Shown here piece by piece: positions 8,571-17,192 of a stretch of 21,342 nucleotides of DNA (positions within the stretch are counted from its first letter, which is position 1; every line of letters begins with the position of its first letter). Location: IMG/VR virus record IMGVR_UViG_3300025141_000924, positions 1-21,342 of that record; one strand, written 5' to 3'. The translations under genes were made by a program, and so were the position numbers. Origin of the DNA: a virus. The notes beneath the pieces were generated by a model. The model saw only the letters and a program-made list of their open reading frames with translations, searched no databases and was not told the DNA's origin.

Positions 8571-8573
8571 ATT

Positions 8574-11500
8574 TTGGCAACTAATAAGGACTGTATTAGT
8601 CAACATCACAGCACTCACGCCCCAGCCGTCGGCACCCCCGGCACTGCGGACATGTTTTATACTGATCCGCATGAAGCCGCACCATCAACAGGAGCGTCTC
8701 ACTGGCTAGCCATGCAAGGTACACCCTGCAGTGTCGCTGGTACCCACGGCGCCGACACCCTCGCCAAGCTGATCGAGATGAATGGCGCCATAAATGACAA
8801 CTTTAACCACCTCTTCAAGCAGATATCAACCTCGGACTGGAATACACTGGATACAGGCAGAACACACGGTTCCATGGGGACAATTGCTAAAGGCGGCCGA
8901 GATGGTATGATAGCCTTTTTCACTGCCGGCAAGAATATTAATGATGCCGCCCGCCAATCCCGTATTATTGGCTACCAAAACCCCGAAGGTGGTTCACCTG
9001 CGGGCATCTCGGGTAAAGGTGCACCAGTGGATTTTCAGATGAGATACGGCCAGAACTTTAACGGTGGTCCTTTGGGACAGGCAGACCCGATCTCGGCGCC
9101 AGCTGGAACGTTTGCCCCCGGTGGTGCCCCCATTTTCCATACGAGCAAGCCCGTCACTGACAGTGGCCATCGATACGCGCGCACCGACGGAGTGCTTTCC
9201 TCTCTTAAATACACGTGTGATCTATCTGCCGCCCAAGGATTTTTACATTATATCCCCTATAGTACTGCACCGAAGCCATGGCGATTCGAGACGCTACAAA
9301 CTAACATGGCGTGGTTGAGTTATAAGACACCTCACCGCCAGTGCTTATGTATCTTAAACAACTCTTATTGGACATACGCATTTACGCTGTGGAATGAGTT
9401 CATTTATAATTTGGCGTACGCAAAGGAATCGCGCGACAGCGCCGGCGCCATGAGCGCGGCAATGCGAGACGTTTTGGACAATGCTATGGGTCTAGACGAT
9501 GGCGACCCCGCCGCAATCGCCGCACTGAATCATTGGATGGGGATGAGAGGTCGAATGTCCCGGCGCGCCCGTGCCCGCACGGAGCGCATTATAGGGCTGT
9601 ATGAGAAGGCGGGTTACCGCGAGCAGTGCTATTTGTCTGCAAAAATCTTTCCTCTTGCGAACCACAAAAAAATTGTAATTGATGGTCGACAAGGAAAACG
9701 CCTCCCTTATCTGCCTCAACTTAGAACGTATATGGGAGCGGCCGGACTCAACGATACTTTTGATCCCCTCGGTAACACCACAAATCGAGATTATTACAGC
9801 GGGTCGGCGGATGCCGAGATGCCCGGGCAAGCCAGAGGCCTCGACAAAGCACCGGGCGTGACCTCCTCGGATACCTCGTGGTTAGATTTTATATCAGAAG
9901 GAGAAGTCGCCGGCGACCGAAGCGATGAATTTGCCTTTGGTTATAATGGCAACGCTTGTATCCCGGTGGATGTGCCGGATGACCAAGGTGCATTTGGATT
10001 TATAAATTTATTAACTACTCATGCCGATCAATTTTTTCTAGATAATATCACGCCCGCCCAAGAATCAACGCTCCAACCACAAATTCAAATCTATAAAACG
10101 GTACTCGGGGAGCCTGATCCTTCGCGTGCACAGCACACTAATGCGGCCCATAGCCAATATAACAACGGTAGTTCTAACCAACCTGAAACTGAAATTCCGA
10201 TTGTTTTTAACACCTTTAGTAGAGCAAGCGAAATAGCTGACTTTCTAAGTACTAGCGGTGAAGCATCCGGCCGGCGCGGATTCGGAGCTGGAATTAAAAG
10301 TTTTACTTTCACATACGATGGTTCTAACCCTTTTGCGGCGAAGAAAAGTATTAAAGCTCAGTTAAAGATTTTCGCTAATGATTTTGCAGAGCTTGGAAAG
10401 ATACGTAGTGGAGGCCCGGGTCAACCTACTTACCGTTATTTGGATCTGGCACTTAAGACCGGTGGTTCCGTGATGGATGGAGTGGTTGGAGCCTCCGCCG
10501 GGGCATTGGGCCCGGAAGGCGTACGTGGAGGAGGGATAGGCACAGCCGGCGAAGGAGCATGTGTGAGTCCTCGACAGGGGGATGTGGCACAACGAGAAGC
10601 TCCGGGCGGGGGCACGATTGACTTAGCTAATGATCCCATTGAAAAATTAAGATTTAAGATCCGCGCGGTGGTAGGAATTTCCCCACCCCCCACTACGCGC
10701 ACTGTGAAACCCCTTGGTGCAACGTACAACTTCGTCCACGATAGGGATCCTCGCACTCTATCACTGGAGGTCGCCCAGGGAGGCAGTGTCAATTTTTATG
10801 ACCCGTATAATTTTGGAGGGACGTACGTCCCTAATACTGACGACTATGCATCGGTCCGGCGCCCAGCCGAAAGCTGGGGTGTGGGCCAGCTGAGGCAGTA
10901 CGACCTCCAAACGAATGTCCCAAACGTGCGGCTAGGCTACACGGACCGTACGGTGGATTGGCGCGAAAGTAGGGGTTGGACCACGGCCCGTCCCAACACT
11001 GAAGTTGCCAGCTTCTATGAGATGCGCGGTACCACCGGTTATGAGGGCTCCGTCGACGAGTACGGCGGACTCGACGAGAATGCGGCGTGGAGATATTTCG
11101 TGTCTAAAGGCGATAATATCAGCGGTAATACCGACGAGAGCGGAGACTATACTGGAACATATCGTTTAGACGGTGGCAATGAGATACAGGATGCGCTTGA
11201 GAACTCTTTCACGACACTTACTTTGACCCCCACTACCCATTCTTTTGAGGTTGATCAAGATGGTCGCGTCGTGATGACTATTAATTATTTAGCCTATGTA
11301 GAAGATTTCTTCGATTCGCCTTCCTTTAATATCTTTATGGATCCTATTCTCTCACAACGCCGTATATTTCGACGTCTTCAATTTTCTAAATTGCGCGCCC
11401 TATGCGATAGCGAGACTCTGGAGAATATGAAAGAGGAGGAAGCGGATCAGGTTGAAAAAGATAAAATCCATAGTCTGCAAACTATTTTGAGGCGTCTCTA

Positions 11501-13793
11501 TGAAGCTAAGCGGGTGAGATATGTCAAAATGTCTTATGCGGAGCTTCGTAGTTTTCAAACTAGTGGGCCTTATGGTGTTAATGCAGCGGGAAACCGTACG
11601 GGAGGAGTAAGAATCTTTATGCCCTCCTCCCAGCGGGGCCCTGCGCGGGAAATGTCCTCCATTCGCGCTCACCTCACCTCAACCCAAGGGAGCGACCCGA
11701 GCGACGGTCAAACCCGGCAGATTTTAGCTCGGACCGCGAATGATATGGAAAAAGAGTATCTAAGTTATTTCTATGTTAGCGACTTGGTAGATGTAATACT
11801 CGAAGGTATTGAAGAAACTCTACAGACGCTTCCTACCGTATTAGACGAATGGAAAAATAAAGACGATTATCCTGCTTTTATTAGCGATTGCGACGTCGAA
11901 TATGAAAAAATTAGACTCGAAAAATTTAGGACTCAGTTTAAGAGATTTAGAGTAGTTTTAGGACCATTAGAGGTTGTCAACCCGTCCGATTCAGCCCATA
12001 GTAAAGTAATCAATTTGGGTCAATTGCCTGTTTCTATCAAATATTTTTCGGAATGGTTGGCGGATCAAATTTTGTCCAAGGACGAGGCTTCGATGCCTCT
12101 ACCTAATTTTCTTAATGCGTTCTTCAACTTGCTCATCCGCAACTTTCTAAATGATGATTCATGTTTTAAGACCCCTGCGTCGCAAAAGATCCGTATGAAT
12201 CAAAGTGTGCTAACGAGTTATAGTGATTATCAGATTAAACTGGACGAGACCTCTAATTTTATAGGTGATCAGGCGCTCTTAGCTAGCGGTGATCACCCCG
12301 TGGACAGCCTTACTTTGGCGACGTACGCCCAGAATTTGTTAAGCCAAGACCGGACAGTCGGTGACTTCTACAACGGCATCATGGGCGCCATGGCCAGCGC
12401 TGTTTGGGGGTCGGCTGAGACCAGAGATATCTCAACCGCGCGCTTCTCGACGGTCCTGTTCGAAGATCTGGATTCCGCAGGTCGAGATGTAATGTTAGAT
12501 TCGGACATGTCCCGAGTGTCTCATTTTAGCCCCCTCCGGATCGTAGCCGGCACAACCTACCCCATATTTGTAGGCGGTACTGGAAATGGAGTTAGCAATC
12601 CAATTCTTTCGCTTTCAGGGCATAATACCCGCGGCGGACAGGAAGGTCACCGGGTAGGCGGCCGCCATGAGCGTCCACGGGGTGGAGGTCGACGCGATTA
12701 CTCCGCAGTACAGGCCCTCCAAAGATTTATGCACATCAATGCTAGCGTCATGGATCCAACTGCGATCGGCCGCGGCGGGCTCCCAGGCGGTTCTGACCCC
12801 GGCTCACGATTCGTAGATGTCTTTGGTCGTATAGTTAACCCAGATCTGGAAAGCGAATACGCAGGACTTACTCCCGTTTATAATCCTAGTGACTTAACCG
12901 CTATCACATCACCTGCCGGCGCGCCCGGGCGCAGAGCTGAAACTACCGGCTACACCGCCCGCGCGGGTACCTGGGATCGTAAAGCGAACATAGCGGAGGG
13001 GTCGATGAACTACTTTTCCGAAGACGTTGTTTACACCATGACTAGTCAGAATACGACTCTTGCCGATACTACGTACAACTTCCTTGTTTATTGCGCAGGA
13101 AGAGCGCTCCCCTTGGACTCTCTCCGCCAATTACATGAGACCGATGCCACCGGCCGCGCGACTACTTCAAACTGGAAAGCGCTTAAGCGCGCTCACAACA
13201 GCTATCGTATTCCTCACTATACTTTAGGCAGACAACGCGGCGTAGTGAAAGAAATTAAGCTTACTAAAACTAATTCTCCGGGTTTGCAAGAAGTGCGCTT
13301 TGAACAAGATGGGTATGATGGTTTGCGACAATTGCGCGAAGTTTATGATGTACAAGTGACTCTGCTGTGTAACCCTAAAATATATCCAGGAATTTACATA
13401 TATATTGATCCGGATGGCTTTTTCCCCGATCGCACCTTAGCTCGCGACGTTATTCCCACGCCCGAGGGGACATTCGAACACCGCGATTATAATTTGAGCC
13501 AGTTTGGAATCGGTGGCTATTATATGGTAATTCGATCCGAAAACAAGCTTCAGGAAGGTACTTTACAGACGATCCTGACAGCTAAATGGGTGGCCTCTAT
13601 TGAACCCGATAGTGACAATCCCGCAACGAGCACTAGTCGTACGGAGGGTTCACTAACTACTCAAGAGCAATCGATGTGCGCCCGTGCCCGCCGCTCCGAG
13701 TTGTTAAAAATTGTTGATTTAGGTGAAACAGCACGTGCCGCCGACGCACGCCCACTCGAATCCCCGACTGCTGAATTAACAACTGGAGGATAA
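8574..13793 (+). CDS. Giant virion/baseplate protein (1739 residues)
   Basis: The largest gene here. I recognise it as a member of the large, poorly described structural proteins next to gp53 in environmental myophages, not as a named T4 protein. Visible parts: a Gly/Ala/His-rich N-terminal region (about 1-200); an aromatic-rich part with CILNNSYWTYAF; a conserved core near 470-640 with LQPQIQIYKTV, EIPIVFNTFSRASEI, GFGAGIKSFTFTYDG and LKIFANDF; a segment SFEVDQDGRVVMTINYLAY near 890; a charged helix near 940-985; a long AT-rich helical part (about 1060-1230); and a C-terminal domain (about 1550-1690) with GLRQLREVYDVQVTLLCNP, YPGIYIYIDP and FGIGGYYMV, resembling a beta-rich domain common at the end of such proteins. 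Probable role: baseplate hub or wedge scaffold. No lytic enzyme motif was seen. Start is TTG. Confidence 0.7.
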   Translation: MATNKDCISQHHSTHAPAVGTPGTADMFYTDPHEAAPSTGASHWLAMQGTPCSVAGTHGADTLAKLIEMNGAINDNFNHLFKQISTSDWNTLDTGRTHGSMGTIAKGGRDGMIAFFTAGKNINDAARQSRIIGYQNPEGGSPAGISGKGAPVDFQMRYGQNFNGGPLGQADPISAPAGTFAPGGAPIFHTSKPVTDSGHRYARTDGVLSSLKYTCDLSAAQGFLHYIPYSTAPKPWRFETLQTNMAWLSYKTPHRQCLCILNNSYWTYAFTLWNEFIYNLAYAKESRDSAGAMSAAMRDVLDNAMGLDDGDPAAIAALNHWMGMRGRMSRRARARTERIIGLYEKAGYREQCYLSAKIFPLANHKKIVIDGRQGKRLPYLPQLRTYMGAAGLNDTFDPLGNTTNRDYYSGSADAEMPGQARGLDKAPGVTSSDTSWLDFISEGEVAGDRSDEFAFGYNGNACIPVDVPDDQGAFGFINLLTTHADQFFLDNITPAQESTLQPQIQIYKTVLGEPDPSRAQHTNAAHSQYNNGSSNQPETEIPIVFNTFSRASEIADFLSTSGEASGRRGFGAGIKSFTFTYDGSNPFAAKKSIKAQLKIFANDFAELGKIRSGGPGQPTYRYLDLALKTGGSVMDGVVGASAGALGPEGVRGGGIGTAGEGACVSPRQGDVAQREAPGGGTIDLANDPIEKLRFKIRAVVGISPPPTTRTVKPLGATYNFVHDRDPRTLSLEVAQGGSVNFYDPYNFGGTYVPNTDDYASVRRPAESWGVGQLRQYDLQTNVPNVRLGYTDRTVDWRESRGWTTARPNTEVASFYEMRGTTGYEGSVDEYGGLDENAAWRYFVSKGDNISGNTDESGDYTGTYRLDGGNEIQDALENSFTTLTLTPTTHSFEVDQDGRVVMTINYLAYVEDFFDSPSFNIFMDPILSQRRIFRRLQFSKLRALCDSETLENMKEEEADQVEKDKIHSLQTILRRLYEAKRVRYVKMSYAELRSFQTSGPYGVNAAGNRTGGVRIFMPSSQRGPAREMSSIRAHLTSTQGSDPSDGQTRQILARTANDMEKEYLSYFYVSDLVDVILEGIEETLQTLPTVLDEWKNKDDYPAFISDCDVEYEKIRLEKFRTQFKRFRVVLGPLEVVNPSDSAHSKVINLGQLPVSIKYFSEWLADQILSKDEASMPLPNFLNAFFNLLIRNFLNDDSCFKTPASQKIRMNQSVLTSYSDYQIKLDETSNFIGDQALLASGDHPVDSLTLATYAQNLLSQDRTVGDFYNGIMGAMASAVWGSAETRDISTARFSTVLFEDLDSAGRDVMLDSDMSRVSHFSPLRIVAGTTYPIFVGGTGNGVSNPILSLSGHNTRGGQEGHRVGGRHERPRGGGRRDYSAVQALQRFMHINASVMDPTAIGRGGLPGGSDPGSRFVDVFGRIVNPDLESEYAGLTPVYNPSDLTAITSPAGAPGRRAETTGYTARAGTWDRKANIAEGSMNYFSEDVVYTMTSQNTTLADTTYNFLVYCAGRALPLDSLRQLHETDATGRATTSNWKALKRAHNSYRIPHYTLGRQRGVVKEIKLTKTNSPGLQEVRFEQDGYDGLRQLREVYDVQVTLLCNPKIYPGIYIYIDPDGFFPDRTLARDVIPTPEGTFEHRDYNLSQFGIGGYYMVIRSENKLQEGTLQTILTAKWVASIEPDSDNPATSTSRTEGSLTTQEQSMCARARRSELLKIVDLGETARAADARPLESPTAELTTGG

Positions 13794-13796
13794 ATT

Positions 13797-15095
13797 ATGT
13801 CATCATTCTTAGTAGGAGATAAAGGAGAAACAGTACGGGACCTGTTCTATATGCGTAGTGCGTATACTGTCATTACATCCGCACCCCTATCATCCCCGGT
13901 GACGGATTTTTATATTGCTGAAAAACAACTGTATGGGAAAGTTAATTTTGATTATATACCTATACTCCCTAAAGGCCCACACTCGTCAGTTCCTTTTAGA
14001 GCCTATAAAGCTTTTAATGCCCGATATCAGAAGAATACTGTCACACCCTTTCAGGCTCCAGCTTATGTGGTGGATGCCTTTGAAGCCATGGCAGGCGCCT
14101 TTGACCGCGCCGTTATTTCAGGGCAGATCCCCCGGGGCCACAAATATTTAAGTCAACTAAAGGTTCATGACGCACACCACGATTTTATACCACGTTATAC
14201 TGAGTACTTACGAAATTATATAATCGGCACCGCCAGCGCCCTCCACAAGATGAAGGCACCCATAAAGAATATGACTCAATTAGTGCAGTTTTATGAGGCG
14301 TATATGGTATCGGGGTTATCCACTGCCTATCCACTCACATTATCTTCATTTATTAAAGGTCCCCAGTGTTCTCGTCTTCATACGGGATTGAGTATTGAAA
14401 TAGCCGATCTCACCAGTTCTAATGACCAAGAGAAATACACACACTTTCTGTCTGCACCGGCATGGCAATTTTATGTTAATGCTGCCCGCGAATATGGATT
14501 TATGATCGACCGGCATATTCCATGGCGCCTGGTAGCGGACATTGGTTCGGAGGCTTTTTTACAATATAGCAAGAAGTATGGAATGAACTCTACCGGGAAG
14601 ATCCTTGATCTCGCTTTCCGTCCGGCCCACGAACTCGGGTTTATAAAATTCATGCAGTTCTTTGTCATGTTATATGAAAACACAGTTACTTCTTCCTTAG
14701 AAGTTCCTCAATTGTGTCCGGACGGCAAGATTCGTTATAGGTCAGTAAAGCCAAAAAAATATACCCTTATGAAGATGCTTGAAGAAATTCCGGAAGGGAA
14801 TTTTTTGCGCTTGTACATGAACGTTCGTATGCAAGAAGAAGTAACTCCCTTCACTCCAGATCAGCAGCATATCTTGATGCGGGAATGTATGGGGCTTTAT
14901 GAGATAGCCTCCGATCGATCTTTAACCTTAGAAGTTTTTGCAAGAATTGTTAATAAAACATTTGACTATGCCGGCTCATTAAGTTATATTATAGAAAGAA
15001 GAAAACAGTTGGAGTCTGCAAACACCACAAAAGGCGTGGGGGGTGCGGCCTCTTCCTTTAATAATTCATCCCCTATGGATATTACCTCCGGCTAA
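13797..15095 (+). CDS. Protein of unknown function, probably structural
   Basis: 432 residues, not assigned to a named family. It begins three bases after the giant gene, with a GGAGGA site inside that gene's end and ATG at 13797. The N-terminal part contains VITSAPLSSPVTDFYIAEKQL and then YGKVNFDYIPILPKG. The middle is helical and aromatic, with AYPLTLSSFIKGP, FYVNAAREYGFMIDRHIPWRL and FIKFMQFFVMLYENT. The C-terminal 25 residues are Ser/Gly/Asn-rich and likely loose. No membrane anchor, metal site or nucleotide-binding loop was seen. The tight spacing behind a baseplate gene suggests a virion or baseplate part, but its place directly before the polymerase leaves other roles open. Confidence 0.7.
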   Translation: MSSFLVGDKGETVRDLFYMRSAYTVITSAPLSSPVTDFYIAEKQLYGKVNFDYIPILPKGPHSSVPFRAYKAFNARYQKNTVTPFQAPAYVVDAFEAMAGAFDRAVISGQIPRGHKYLSQLKVHDAHHDFIPRYTEYLRNYIIGTASALHKMKAPIKNMTQLVQFYEAYMVSGLSTAYPLTLSSFIKGPQCSRLHTGLSIEIADLTSSNDQEKYTHFLSAPAWQFYVNAAREYGFMIDRHIPWRLVADIGSEAFLQYSKKYGMNSTGKILDLAFRPAHELGFIKFMQFFVMLYENTVTSSLEVPQLCPDGKIRYRSVKPKKYTLMKMLEEIPEGNFLRLYMNVRMQEEVTPFTPDQQHILMRECMGLYEIASDRSLTLEVFARIVNKTFDYAGSLSYIIERRKQLESANTTKGVGGAASSFNNSSPMDITSG

Positions 15096-15099
15096 GGTG
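15094..15099 (+). promoter_or_regulatory. Ribosome binding site for the TTG start of the polymerase gene
   Basis: AAGGTG overlaps the preceding stop codon and ends four bases before TTG at 15104. The GTG inside it is in another frame. The first in-frame ATG lies about 90 codons further in, inside what looks like conserved sequence. Confidence 0.5.
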
Positions 15100-15103
15100 C
15101 CTC

Positions 15104-16300
15104 TTGATTTTCCAGACCATTGATGATAAAAGTGAATGTATAGGAATCTATACAGACGGCAAATTATTTTACGAAGATTTTCCCGATGAGTTAACACGCA
15201 CGTGGCGTTATACTGGTTCTCTTACAAACCCAGAGATAGAATATGGACGGTTGTGGAGCAATGGACTCACTCTAGAGGAAGCATGCCCAGAGAATTTGAG
15301 AGCATCTTTCAAAAAATCTCAAAAGCGCCTTTCGGCTTATCTAAAATCTTTCCAGCTGGGTAAGATTGACATGCGAGAACATTGCATTTTTGACTTAGTG
15401 CCGGAAGATTTTCTCATGCAATTCTGTGATATTAAGAACAAAATTACAGCGCATGTGTTTCAAACTCATACGCGGCCCACTAACTATGATCATCTTGCTG
15501 CCATTGATCGTCTGCTATATAAAATTAAATATCAGCATTTAAACCTTAATAATGAAAACTGCAGGGAGCTATATTATTCCTCTCGTTCGCGTACTAAGTC
15601 CACAGAGCTTATAAACAACTATCGTTATATTGATTACAACCTCTTTGGGACCGTTACAGGGCGCCTGACGACGTGCAAAAAGTCTTTTCCTATACTTACT
15701 GTCAAAAAAGAATTCCGGAAGCTCCTGAAGCCTCACAACGAGTGGTTCTTATCTCTCGATTATAATGCTGCCGAAGCGCGCACATTTTTATCCTTAGCTG
15801 GCCATTCGCAGCCTCTTGAAGATATTCATGTTTGGAACATGAAGAATATTTACCACGACAGCGGAGACACTGGCACCCGAGAGGAAGCCAAGATTAGATT
15901 CTTTGCATGGCTCTACGATCCGAATTCGGACGATATAAACATTGAGAATATCTACGATAAGCAAAAAGTACTTGACCTTTTCTATAAAGATGGGTATATT
16001 AATACAGTCTTTGGGCGTTCTATTTCAGTTACGCCCCAGAAAGCCCTTAATTATTTGATTCAGAGTACCACCGCTGATCTCGTGCTGGAGCGCGCCGTCG
16101 CCATCGATAAATTTTTAGACAATCATAAATCTTTCGTTTCTCATATTGTTCATGATGAAATTGTTATTGATCTGGCCGACGAGGAACGCACCTTGGTACC
16201 TCAGCTTAAAGAACTGTTTAGCACAAACCGTCTCGGAACCTTTGAAGTAAATTTATCATGTGGTTTTAACTATTATGATTTGAAAGAGTTAAAACTATGA
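15104..16300 (+). CDS. Short family A DNA polymerase, polymerase domain only
   Basis: Synthesises DNA; core motifs of the Pol I family are complete. TGRL lies at residues 185-188. Motif A is DYNAAEAR (219-226), with D219 and E224 matching E. coli D705 and E710. The O helix keeps R259, K263, F267 and Y271 at the spacing of R754, K758, F762 and Y766. The Q motif is IQSTTAD (319-325). Motif C is HDE (350-352). The 398 residues include no 3'-5' exonuclease or 5' nuclease domain. Between the O helix and GYINTVFGR only about 25 residues remain against about 55 in Pol I, so the fingers are reduced. The first 180 residues fit a thumb plus an N-terminal part I do not recognise. T4 itself uses a family B enzyme. 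Some distant T4-like phages (as I recall, Rhodothermus phage RM378) carry polymerase and exonuclease as separate genes. Start is TTG; the end overlaps the next gene by ATGA. Confidence 0.88.
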   Translation: MIFQTIDDKSECIGIYTDGKLFYEDFPDELTRTWRYTGSLTNPEIEYGRLWSNGLTLEEACPENLRASFKKSQKRLSAYLKSFQLGKIDMREHCIFDLVPEDFLMQFCDIKNKITAHVFQTHTRPTNYDHLAAIDRLLYKIKYQHLNLNNENCRELYYSSRSRTKSTELINNYRYIDYNLFGTVTGRLTTCKKSFPILTVKKEFRKLLKPHNEWFLSLDYNAAEARTFLSLAGHSQPLEDIHVWNMKNIYHDSGDTGTREEAKIRFFAWLYDPNSDDINIENIYDKQKVLDLFYKDGYINTVFGRSISVTPQKALNYLIQSTTADLVLERAVAIDKFLDNHKSFVSHIVHDEIVIDLADEERTLVPQLKELFSTNRLGTFEVNLSCGFNYYDLKELKL

Positions 16301-17160
16301 TTTCAATTATAGGACTCGGCTCGACCGCGTCTGCCGTCGCGACCAAGTTTGAAGGTATCGATAACTATCAAGTATTTTATCTCAATGATAAGATAAAAAA
16401 GCCGGACAGCACCCATTTTAAAATAGAAAGGTATGCCACTCCCGAAGAATATGAGCAAAATATCCCCAATGTAAAAAAGTTCTTTAAACCTGTTACGGAA
16501 CGAGTTCAATTTTTTATCACTGGTGCCTCTATGAGTTCCAATTATTGTTTGGGGATCTTAGAACAGATTAAAGATAAAGAAGTGGATGTTTTTTATATCA
16601 AGCCAGATACAGAACTCTTGACAGGCGTTCCCAAATTAATGGAAAATATGGTTTTCGGAGTATTGCAGGAATATGCGCGCAGCGGCTTATTGCGATGTGT
16701 CACTATTATTTCGAATTCTAATTTAGAAAATACCCTAGCTGAAATTCCTATTAAAACTTACTACGATACGCTAAATAATTCTATTTTTTCAACTGTACAT
16801 TATTTAAATTATTTTGAGTTTACGGATCCTGAAATCGGCCAGGTGTCAAAACCATCAGATATCAACCGTATTCGTACGATTGGTATGCTGAATGTTAAAA
16901 ATTTAAAAGAAAAATGGCTTTTTGACCTTGACATGGAGCGTGACCTGTGTTATTATATTTGTATAAATGAGAACAGATTAGCAACCGAGGGCGGTTTGCA
17001 TAGGAGAATTGTAGATATGCTGAAGAAAAAACCAAAGAATGCATTTCGAAAAATCTCTTATGCAATTTACGAGACACCTCTAGAAGACTTTGGGTTTTGC
17101 GTTGCCCACACTAACGCAGTACAAACACAAAAAACTCTTGACTCTTTCGAGACAGAGTGA
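16297..17160 (+). CDS. Candidate divergent FtsZ/tubulin-fold protein
   Basis: 287 residues, coupled to the polymerase gene by an ATGA overlap. The family is not certain. The order of segments follows FtsZ: an N-terminal strand and loop ISIIGLGSTASAVATKF (residues 2-18), like the FtsZ first nucleotide loop; then VQFFITGASMSSNYCLGIL (70-88) where FtsZ has its GGGTGTG signature; VDVFYIKPD (96-104) like the VAVVTKPF strand; helix and strand at 111-147 ending TIISNSNLEN, like TLIVIPNDKLL; YYDTLNNSIFSTVHYL (155-170); and PSDINRIRTIG (186-196) like VDFADVRTV. The signature loop is degenerate, and the second catalytic Asp of FtsZ corresponds to R191, so GTPase activity is doubtful. The C-terminal 90 residues are basic and could bind partners. 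An unrelated Rossmann-type protein is the main alternative. Confidence 0.5.
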   Translation: MISIIGLGSTASAVATKFEGIDNYQVFYLNDKIKKPDSTHFKIERYATPEEYEQNIPNVKKFFKPVTERVQFFITGASMSSNYCLGILEQIKDKEVDVFYIKPDTELLTGVPKLMENMVFGVLQEYARSGLLRCVTIISNSNLENTLAEIPIKTYYDTLNNSIFSTVHYLNYFEFTDPEIGQVSKPSDINRIRTIGMLNVKNLKEKWLFDLDMERDLCYYICINENRLATEGGLHRRIVDMLKKKPKNAFRKISYAIYETPLEDFGFCVAHTNAVQTQKTLDSFETE

Positions 17161-17166
17161 TATACT
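17138..17166 (+). promoter_or_regulatory. Sigma70-type promoter for the gp32-like gene
   Basis: TTGACT (17138-17143), a 17-base spacer and TATACT (17161-17166), each hexamer one base off consensus, with an extended -10 TGA directly before. It lies at the very end of the preceding gene. Transcription should start near 17173, giving a leader of about 20 bases before the ATG at 17193. Confidence 0.72.
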
Positions 17167-17192
17167 TTATTCACAAAAGGAGAAATTGAATA

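Noticed and set aside
8566-8573. TATAAATT, one base from the T4 late promoter TATAAATA
   Set aside because: It lies directly before the TTG start of the giant gene and overlaps a stop codon; a transcript from it would begin inside the coding region and lack the ribosome binding site.
8568-8576. Stop-codon readthrough fusing the gp53-like protein to the giant protein, which share a frame across TAA ATT TTG
   Set aside because: The context is not a known readthrough signal, and a good AGGAG with eight-base spacing explains separate initiation.
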